A DNA stretch of 64,000 bases from Dryococelus australis (lineage: Eukaryota > Arthropoda > Insecta > Phasmatodea > Phasmatidae). Positions 57,784 to 64,000 of this stretch are shown here, piece after piece. Location: positions 92,613,416 through 92,677,415 of the forward strand of contig CM057009.1 in NCBI GenBank assembly GCA_029891345.1, in the 5' to 3' direction. The notes under the pieces were generated by a model. That model worked only from the letters and a program-made list of their open reading frames with translations, was not told the DNA's origin and searched no databases. Both the position numbers and the translations under genes were made by a program. Numbering within the stretch: position 1 is the first letter of the stretch; each line of letters starts with the position of its first letter.

Positions 57784-58502
57784 AACTATGTGGTGAACAA
57801 TGCAGTTACTGCGACAAAGTTTCAGTAAAAGTTGCAATACACATCGACATGATCAGAGCGAGTGTATATAGGCACCAACCTCTAAACTATTGCTAACATG
57901 TAATATGTGTGGTGCAACATTCGGTAGAGGTGATACTCTCAAAAGACATACTGGTATGTGTAAATGTAATACACCTTTGCATGACACGAGGCAGCATGCC
58001 TTGTCGCACGGCGAGGCTAGCCTTCCTGCTGATTCATTATGTAAACTACAGTTCGTTAGAGCACCAATAATATTATGCCGGCCTGTGTGGTGTTCCAAAC
58101 CAGTGTGTGTAGACAGACCTATGGATGATGCAGGGCGTGAATCATGCGGACAGTCAGAGGGTTTGAAGAACAACCCTGCACCGTGCATTTTAAGTAATCA
58201 CTGACGATGCTACCAATCACGCTGAGAACGTAACTGTGACATCCGGTGATGTTGCATATTCTATTGATGACGATGAAGTGCCACCATATGCCAAACGAAG
58301 GTGTACACATTATTCTGAAGACCCCAATGACCTAGTTGATAGACTATGGTTGTTGGTTTCATCACAGAGAGGTGGATATTCTTCTGTCATCGGAGAGATA
58401 AATTCATTTATTGATGAACTCAGAGCCAGAGTCTTTATTGATTGTTATAATAGATATATATATATGTATGATTTGGTTATGCATGTAAATAAATACATTT
58501 AA
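57784..58502 (+). pseudogene. C-terminal part of the zinc-finger gene with acidic tail
   Basis: A frame-broken finger (QCSYCDKV ... SCNTHRHDQSEC) lies near 57790-57870, followed by TCNMCGATFGRGDTLKRHTG then MC at about 57896-57960 (CxxC-x12-H-x4-C). After a frame shift, the segment open from about 58193 reads AYSIDDDEVPPYAKRR and DPNDLVDRLWLLVSSQRGG, then GEINSFIDELR, to the stop at 58500. The DPxxLVDRLxLLxxSQ plus (N)EIxSxIxELR tail is one I associate with zinc-finger proteins carried by Polinton-like elements; that association is from memory and unverified. Confidence 0.5.
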
Positions 58503-59080
58503 AATACTTTTTTTTAAATTCCTGCTGGCTAAGCAACTATGTGTTAGCTTCTACGTGTTAGCGGTCCGCTAGAGTAGCATGTGTTGTGTAGTTTCTGACC
58601 TACACAAGGATGTACTTTCAAGTGGCTCGAGAGTCAGTCAGAGCTCGAACTGAGAATGAGCCTGAGAGAGCTCGTGCCTCTGCGCCTCGCTTTAGGCACA
58701 CTCCAAATCCTTATAGATCACTGGAGAAAAAAAAATACACATTCATATTCAACAGCAAGGAAGAGGAGGGAACACACTGCGGAAAACCTATATGCATCCA
58801 CAAGGAAGCAGAAAACAGTTACTATTGGCCAGCTCGGTTGACTCATTTAAAGAGTATGTGTTAGGTGTAGGATTCGAATCTATAAGTTCCCAGCATCCTA
58901 AATTAATAACTTACTGAAATTTATCACTGCATTAATATATGCAGTTTAAAATATATTTGCTGTAATAATTCCTGCCGTCTAATAAATGTACCTACTGCGT
59001 TTTTTTTCTAAAGCTATGCACACACTTCGGCGGCCTAGCCAGGCGGATACCTTAATTTACACCCTCCAGCAGCACACGTA

Positions 59081-59365
59081 GGGGACTGCGGTGGCTGAGA
59101 AGTTAGACTAATAGCCTCCCACCACCACAGTGAACCCTGGTTCACACTCCGACGAAGTAATTCCAGATTTATTTTTTAGCATGTGTGTGAATCCTGCTAG
59201 ACGTTGTCGTTGGTCGGAGGGTTTTCTTGGGGAACTACCGCTCCCCCGCCTTTTCATTCCGGCGCTGCTCCATACCTCTTTTCACCTTCATCGGCTCTCA
59301 AGATCTCCTTGATGTTAAGAGTCGCTCAAATCTGTCCAATCAATCGCTACACTGCACTTCACCGG
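59081..59365 (+). mobile_element. tRNA-derived SINE
   Basis: It starts ggggactgcggtggctgag with an A-box-like ggctgagaagttaga and a B-box ctggttcacactcc about 45 bp on. The 3' part, agagtcgctcaaatctgtcc then cgctacactgcac, matches the end of the SINE at 25426-25647. Same family, full length, without an obvious target duplication. Open frames at 59130-59476 lie inside or just beyond it and are not genes. Confidence 0.65.
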
Positions 59366-59626
59366 TGTAGGTTTTTGCAGAGAACGAACCTCTGGCTGCA
59401 AGTATTTCAAATTAACGTGCATAAGAGTTTAATTTTAATTATATATCTCTTTGTGGTGGTTTTTTTTTACTGTTAATATTTGTCTCTATTGGTGATAGGC
59501 AAGGATGGGTGCGCTCGTCAGAATATATGAGTTATTTCAATAGGGTCCTAATCAGATTGTCTGCCTCTGAAACAAGATGTCGTTGACTGCAATTCGATCC
59601 CATTATATGACTGAGCATAAAAATAT

Positions 59627-59714
59627 TGCCAGGTGTGGGCATTCGAACCCGCCCTCCCTTTACTGTAACCAGAGCTTAAATCAGGGGCATTAGGCCGCTC
59701 GGCGAACCCGACAG
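59627..59714 (-). tRNA. tRNA-Leu(UAA)-like sequence, near complete
   Basis: The minus strand reads gtcgggttcgccgagcggcc (acceptor 5' strand and D-arm), an anticodon loop tttaagc (UAA) in cctgatttaagctctgg, and a 15-16 nt variable region. It then has a T-arm with ggttcgaatg and a 3' acceptor strand acctggc. All seven acceptor pairs can form, counting G-U. An extra G in the T-loop region (gaatgccc) and weak D and anticodon stems make function doubtful. It is the best-kept of the three Leu-like copies. Confidence 0.65.
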
Positions 59715-59819
59715 TTTGTATTAAAGATGGAATTACATGGCTTTTTTGTCGAATGACATATGATGTATCGTCTTGTCTAGCCGTCGCTTGTGCAATACGT
59801 GCGGGTTGGTTGGTTGGTT

Positions 59820-60950
59820 GGTTGGTAGGTATTTGTATTTCCTTTGGTGCACTATAGCGGCCGAATGGAGAAAAAAAGGAAGCAAACATAGCAAGTATAT
59901 GACTATCTCTATTTGTGTTGTGTGTGATGGGCTTAGTCCGAATGTGCTGGTCGGGGACTGAGTATGACTCTCTGTAGTTATGGACCCTTTTGTAGAAAAG
60001 GGTGGTTACTCTTTTCGAGAATTTTTGGCAGCACTTGCTTGGACTCGCTTCCCTTCAACGAACGAAACAACATCCAATGGCGGATTTTATGAAAACTTGT
60101 ATTACCACTCTCTATGGGTATCGAACCTGCGATACCTCGAGGATGCTTCACTGTCACCACTCCCTTCAGGGTACATGCATTAGTTCCTTTCAATTGTATA
60201 CCACCAAGTACTTGTTTTGGACAAGGGGAGGTGGTGGGGATGCAATACTTATTCGATAATATATCTACCATTTACAGAAAGGCGGGAGTGATCATTGCGG
60301 TCTCCGCTTCCAGTGAGTTCACGTCGTCGACGACGGCAAGATTCGCTCGTGGCCTAATGGTATTCACTGCTACACCATTTAAGGTAGAGGATAATTCGTT
60401 TCGTAATAGTAATAATAATAAGAAGTTTATCGTTCAAGCATGTGTTTTTGTATGTGCGGGGACTCGGTTGTCTAGCGATGACTGCGTATTCATTGCGATG
60501 TACCGAGTGACATCTCATTACATACATACATCGGAGTCTCGGTACACGACGACCGACGACGAATCACGAGTGCAAGCCCAGTCCCCCTGGACCCTAGTAT
60601 GGTGGTACTAACCAACTGTCTGGAAGTAATTACGCTCATTGCAGGTTCGCGCATGACTCTGTAATTATTAGCTACTTCCGTACGCGAGTACAGGTCAGAG
60701 ATAGAAATGGAATTAATAAATCAGTGTGTGTGTCTACCTTATAATGCTTTTTGAGCTGGTGGTGGTGTAAGTGTTGTTTCCTTGCCAATATGGCTGGGAG
60801 TATTATATATATATATCCATAATGTTAGGGGCAGTGGAATTTTTCTAAACAAGTGTATTTCAGAAGCTGACGAATAATCGTGAACTAGCAAAAAGTTGTT
60901 ACTCAATGCACGAACACCGAACTGATTGGTGTTGCAGTGCTAGCTGTGGT
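59820..60950. other. No supported gene
   Basis: A (ggtt)n tract lies at 59803-59826. A 165-codon open frame at 60114-60611 has no domain and overlaps sequence that looks repeat-derived (gggtatcgaacctgcgatac is B-box-like). A (TA)n tract lies near 60805. Confidence 0.45.
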
Positions 60951-61665
60951 GCTTATATTTGTGCTTAGGTCGTACTTGAAACCCTCGATCATTTTCGAAG
61001 ACTGTTCGTAGTTGTATCTGAAATGGTTTGGTAATTACAACCAACTATGTGTACACATAGCCATGGGTCAAACTTAACCCATCGATACATTTTCACAGTC
61101 TGGAGCGGTGGTGCCTATGTAATGGTTTTGGCCACTATATCTTAATCATTTCGGAAATTACAGACGACTATGCTTATAAGTAGACATGCATCGTACTTGA
61201 CCTTTCACTTCCTTTTTGTTGTATGAGGTGGTGTGCTTGCCTATGTTATGATTTCGACAACTATACATCCTAAACGGTTCGGAATTTTCAGCCAACTATA
61301 CTTAAACGTCGTCATAGGGTATACTTGACCCTTCTCGTCTTCTGGGGTGGTGTCTATGTTATGAATTTTACAACTATATAATTGTTGGTTCAGAAATTAT
61401 GGCCGACTATGCATATTAGTAGACAGAGGAAATACTTGGTCTTGCGAGTCATCTGGGGTGATGCCCATGTTATGCATTAGGCATCTATATCGTGAAAGGT
61501 TAAGATATTACAGACAACTATGCTTGTACGTAGTCAGAGGACACACACTTGTCATTGCGAGTCTTCTCGTCGTCTGGGTAATGCCTATGGTATGGATTTG
61601 GTAGTTTTATCTCACACTTTTCCGAAATTTCAGCCAACTATGCTTATAAGTCGACATACATGTTC
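60950..61665 (-). repeat. 120 bp tandem array, right arm, part 1
   Basis: About six inverse units with ggttcggaaattacagccaac, tatgcttataagtcgacat, acttgacccttctcgtcttc and gatgcc/gtgcctatgttatgaattt, matching 50360-51330 on the opposite strand. The array is cut at 61665 by the Tc1/mariner insertion. Confidence 0.8.
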
Positions 61666-62272
61666 TACCAAAAGTATAAGGACACCATTATATTTAATTA
61701 ACGTAATGTTTAGTCCTTATAATTAATTGTTCGGAACCCGATTATTAATGGCACAGGAATAACTGGTTCAGGATATGTTCAGAATTTTATTTTAAAAAAA
61801 TTGAAAATATGACAATTTGTTCAACAGTTATCTCTGTTTTTCGTTTCTTTATATTAAATTAATTTTTTACACTTTAATGTATTTCCGGAGATGTGAACAA
61901 TGCTAACAATGGAATATGTTAATAATTTTTATTTGGGAGAAACACAAAAACCTATGGGATAATTATAACCACAGAATAACAATCTAATTTGATTTTACTA
62001 GAAATTACTACGACACATATCACTTTAAAAAAATTATAAAAGATGTCACAAATCTGGGCAAACTGTCAATCTTTGGCAATGAACTACTGTAACACCGAAT
62101 GAGTCACCGAAGCCAGAGTGGTGTCAAGTTGTAGTTTGTATGTAGTACCACATATAGCAGCAATGTGACGATTTTTGTTCCTTCCCTTCTTGCTGTTTTT
62201 TTTTTTACTTAACTTAAGGCTTCCATAGCATTCAGATGTGCCTACAGTATTGAAAGTTATCTTTATGTGTCA

Positions 62273-62629
62273 ATGGGAAGAATAAGTGTGAAAGAAGAGA
62301 TCAAATGACAAGTTATTGGCATGCGTAGGTGTGGTATGCAATATAAAGTAATTGCAAGTAAGTTAGGTATAAGTAAAACGTGTGTTGAACAAACATTAAA
62401 CAAACATACGAAGAGCGCCACTATAGCAGACTTGCTACAGAGTGGTAGGCCGAAGTTTACGTCACCCAGGGAGGACAGAACAATAGCAGGTATTTCCAAA
62501 CATCATCGGAGGGCTTCCATTCCTACAATTCAAAGGTAATTTCAGGAAACGACTGGTAAGTCAGTGTCGCCTATGACTTGTTCCCATCGATTGCACAGTG
62601 CCAGTCTTGATTCATACGTGGCAATAAAA
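62273..62629 (+). pseudogene. Tc1 transposase N-terminal part (HTH region), broken
   Basis: The frame reads MGRISVKEEIK, a stop, then GMRRCGMQYKVIASKLGISK and TCVEQTLNKHTK (first helix-turn-helix). LQSGRPKFTSPREDRTI, the GRPR/K-type hook and second HTH, follows. It continues past a stop at 62537 (VPTIQR then taa) into ETTGKSVSPMTCSHRLH. It would bind the element's terminal repeats. A frame change and stops separate it from the catalytic part. Confidence 0.8.
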
Positions 62630-62654
62630 AAAAACCACTGCTGACAGCGATTTC

Positions 62655-63332
62655 GTGCAAAAACAGAAGAATTTGGCGCAAAACAAGAAGAACTGGAGCA
62701 CGGAAAGGTGGAGTAAGGTACTATTTAGTGACGAGTCACGATTCCAGCTATTCCCCAACCAGATGGTTCGTGTAAGGCGCACTACAACTGAGAAATTCCT
62801 TCCGGAATGTTTGTCACCAGCAGTTCAATGTGGCGATGATTCAGTTATGATATGGGGCTGCATATCTGCAAATGGTACTGGAATATTGTTGTTCATCAAT
62901 GGTTCCATGGACTCCAAGGAGTACATATCAACCATGAAGGACAATATAATCCCTTCTGCAGAGAAGCTTCATGGCCGTCACTTCATATATCAACAGGAAA
63001 ATGCACCGTGCCACAAATCTCGCGCAACTATGCAGTGGTTTGAAGACAATGAAATACCAGTTTTAGAGTGGCCAAGCAGAAGTCCGGATCTCAACCCCAT
63101 TGAGAACCAATGGCACATCATTACCACAAAAGTAGCTGCCTGCAGGCCTGCAAACCATCATGAACTTCGTGATGTTATATCCACAACTTGTAACAATATT
63201 ACATTGCAAGAGTGTCAAAAACTTGTGCAGAGCATGGTGAAAAGGGTACAATTATGTTTGAAAGCTATAGGAGGTCCAATAGACTATTATAAACATCCAC
63301 AGTGGTATTTGGGAGTGATTTGGAGTGATTAG
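62655..63332 (+). pseudogene. Tc1 transposase catalytic domain, DD34E family, second Asp changed to Glu
   Basis: An uninterrupted 225-codon frame. It carries LFSDESRFQLF (first catalytic Asp), CISANGTGILLF, then YQQENAPCHKS, and SRSPDLNPIENQWHI (catalytic Glu) with 34 residues between the second and third positions, as in Tc1. The second position is normally the Asp of QQDNAPxH; here it is Glu, which is expected to reduce or abolish strand transfer. The C-terminus VQLCLKAIGGPIDY is complete. The open frame spans the whole RNase H-like domain. The N-terminal DNA-binding part lies upstream in other frames, so the protein as a whole is broken. Confidence 0.9.
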
Positions 63333-63408
63333 ATATAATTGCATATTACCATATGTTTTTAAATTTAAGGTTACATACATTTCATTGAGTGTCCTTATAC
63401 TTTTGGTA

Positions 63409-64000
63409 GGACCTGTAGGGCATATTTAACCACTCGACTCTTCTTGTCGTCGGGGACAATATCTATGTTCTGGGGCGATGCCAATGTTATAAATTTGATG
63501 ACTACAACTCAAATGGTTCAGAAATTACAGCCAACAATGCTTACAAGTCGACATAGGTCATAATTTACCACTTGTCTTTTCTCTTTGTCTATGGCGATGC
63601 CCATGTTATAGGCATTTAATTTTTCCTTAATTTTTAATTTTGATTATTGTTATTTTATTTTTTATTTATGTTTAATTTCTCTTTTTTGGTTAAGTTTCCC
63701 ATATTTTTGTTCATGCTTGGTTGCCTAATGCTCACATTGAGGCCAATGTTTCTGGTTCAATAATTCTAGCTGGTGTTTTGTTAAAATTTGGTGGATATGG
63801 ACTATTTCATGTTTTTTGTATAATAATAATTTCTGGTATAGTACACAATTTCGTTTGAATTGGGATTAGATTATTAGGTGGTATATTTATTATGCGTATT
63901 ATAAGTAGACATAGGCCATGCTTGACCTTGCGACCCTTCTCTTAGTCGGGGTTGATGCATATGTTATGAATTTGACTCTACATCTACATTAAACAGTTCA
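63409..64000 (-). repeat. 120 bp tandem array, right arm, part 2
   Basis: Continuation of the array after the Tc1 insertion (ggttcagaaattacagccaac at 63515, cttacaagtcgacatagg at 63540), interrupted by the mitochondrial insert at 63612-63898. It continues to the window end. Confidence 0.75.
63612..63898 (+). pseudogene. nad4: NUMT: nuclear copy of mitochondrial ND4 fragment
   Basis: The + strand reads, with the invertebrate mitochondrial code, [14 protein letters not shown]. After loss of one T in a T-run it continues [16 protein letters not shown] and [14 protein letters not shown], then FVWIGIRLLGGIFI. These are the core membrane helices of NADH dehydrogenase subunit 4 (complex I). TGA must be read as Trp (in VWIGI) and ATA as Met/Ile, and the base composition is T-rich as in insect mtDNA. 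The edges coincide with a unit of the 120 bp repeat (cccatgttata before, ttataagtagacatagg after). It is non-functional in the nucleus. Confidence 0.92.

Larger units (their letters stand above)
61668..63406 (+). mobile_element. Tc1/mariner element, 1739 bp, with TA target duplication
   Basis: The terminal inverted repeat CCAAAAGTATAAGGACAC is perfect at both ends (61668-61685 and the inverse at 63389-63406). TA flanks both sides (61666-61667 and 63407-63408). It is inserted in a unit of the 120 bp array. It contains one broken transposase gene. The intact ends suggest a fairly young or cross-mobilised insertion. Confidence 0.95.
50360..64000. mobile_element. Third foldback-like region, right end beyond the window
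   Basis: Tandem units of about 120 bp at 50360-51330 recur in inverse orientation at 60950-61665 and 63409-64000. Inside these, a tRNA-Leu-like sequence at 51930-52007 (+) pairs with another at 59627-59714 (-); their outer flanks also match (acttgtaatttcc... with its inverse near 59730-59760). The enclosed 52.0-59.6 kb carries zinc-finger remnants. The arms are more diverged and less equal in length than in the 15.4 kb element, and later insertions (Tc1/mariner, NUMT, SINE) interrupt it. Treating it as one element is an inference. Confidence 0.45.

Noticed and set aside
58826-58895. Fourth tRNA-Leu-like copy (ctcatttaaagag ... ggattcgaatct)
   Set aside because: Only an anticodon-loop-like and B-box-like match; the arms do not pair and the 5' part is unrecognisable.
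60114-60611. 165-codon open frame, one of the longest in the window
   Set aside because: No recognisable domain, a likely repeat-derived 5' part, and no splice or promoter evidence.

Overview
The window looks like nuclear DNA from an arthropod, most likely an insect with a large, repeat-rich genome. The evidence is an AT-rich background, a carboxylesterase gene with GT-AG introns up to 21 kb long, tRNA-derived SINEs, TA-flanked MITEs, Tc1/mariner and Polinton (Maverick) relics, and a mitochondrial ND4 fragment that reads as protein only with the invertebrate code (TGA as Trp). The exact order cannot be told from this sequence.

Gene layout. One host gene is supported: the C-terminal part of a carboxylesterase (COesterase family) on the + strand, in six exons (207-409, 3034-3187, 10388-10566, 13505-13655, 20473-20608, 41919-42069). 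Exon phases join correctly throughout and a polyadenylation signal lies at 42159. The nucleophile-serine exons are upstream of the window; the catalytic Glu and His are inside it. Everything from 42.2 kb to the end is intergenic and transposon-derived.

Introns as transposon sinks. Intron 2 holds an internally deleted Polinton-like element (3600-9977) with 1.1 kb terminal inverted repeats and a broken packaging ATPase. Intron 4 holds a 3.2 kb foldback element (15893-19138). Intron 5 holds a deletion derivative of the Polinton-like element (22083-23088), a Tc1 pseudogene split by a probable solo LTR and a SINE (23821-26087), and a 15.4 kb palindromic element (26222-41625) with arms of about 7.4 kb.

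Intergenic part. It holds a MITE (43206-43444), convergent fragments of a Polinton-type virion protein and DNA polymerase B (45.55-46.97 kb), tandem repeats, and a third foldback-like region (about 50.36 kb to beyond the window end). That region contains a decayed cluster of C2H2/C2HC zinc fingers between two inverted tRNA-Leu-like sequences. A 1739 bp Tc1/mariner (61668-63406) and a mitochondrial ND4 fragment (63612-63898) sit inside its right-hand tandem repeats.

Main idea. The three foldback regions look like one modular family. They share tandem-repeat modules of about 120 bp, a flank module near 17.1-17.5 / 28.5-29.4 kb, and, in two of them, a tRNA-Leu(UAA)-like sequence next to a C2HC zinc-finger reading frame. 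I do not recognise this as a named element; it is the best candidate here for something undescribed. All similarity statements are by eye.
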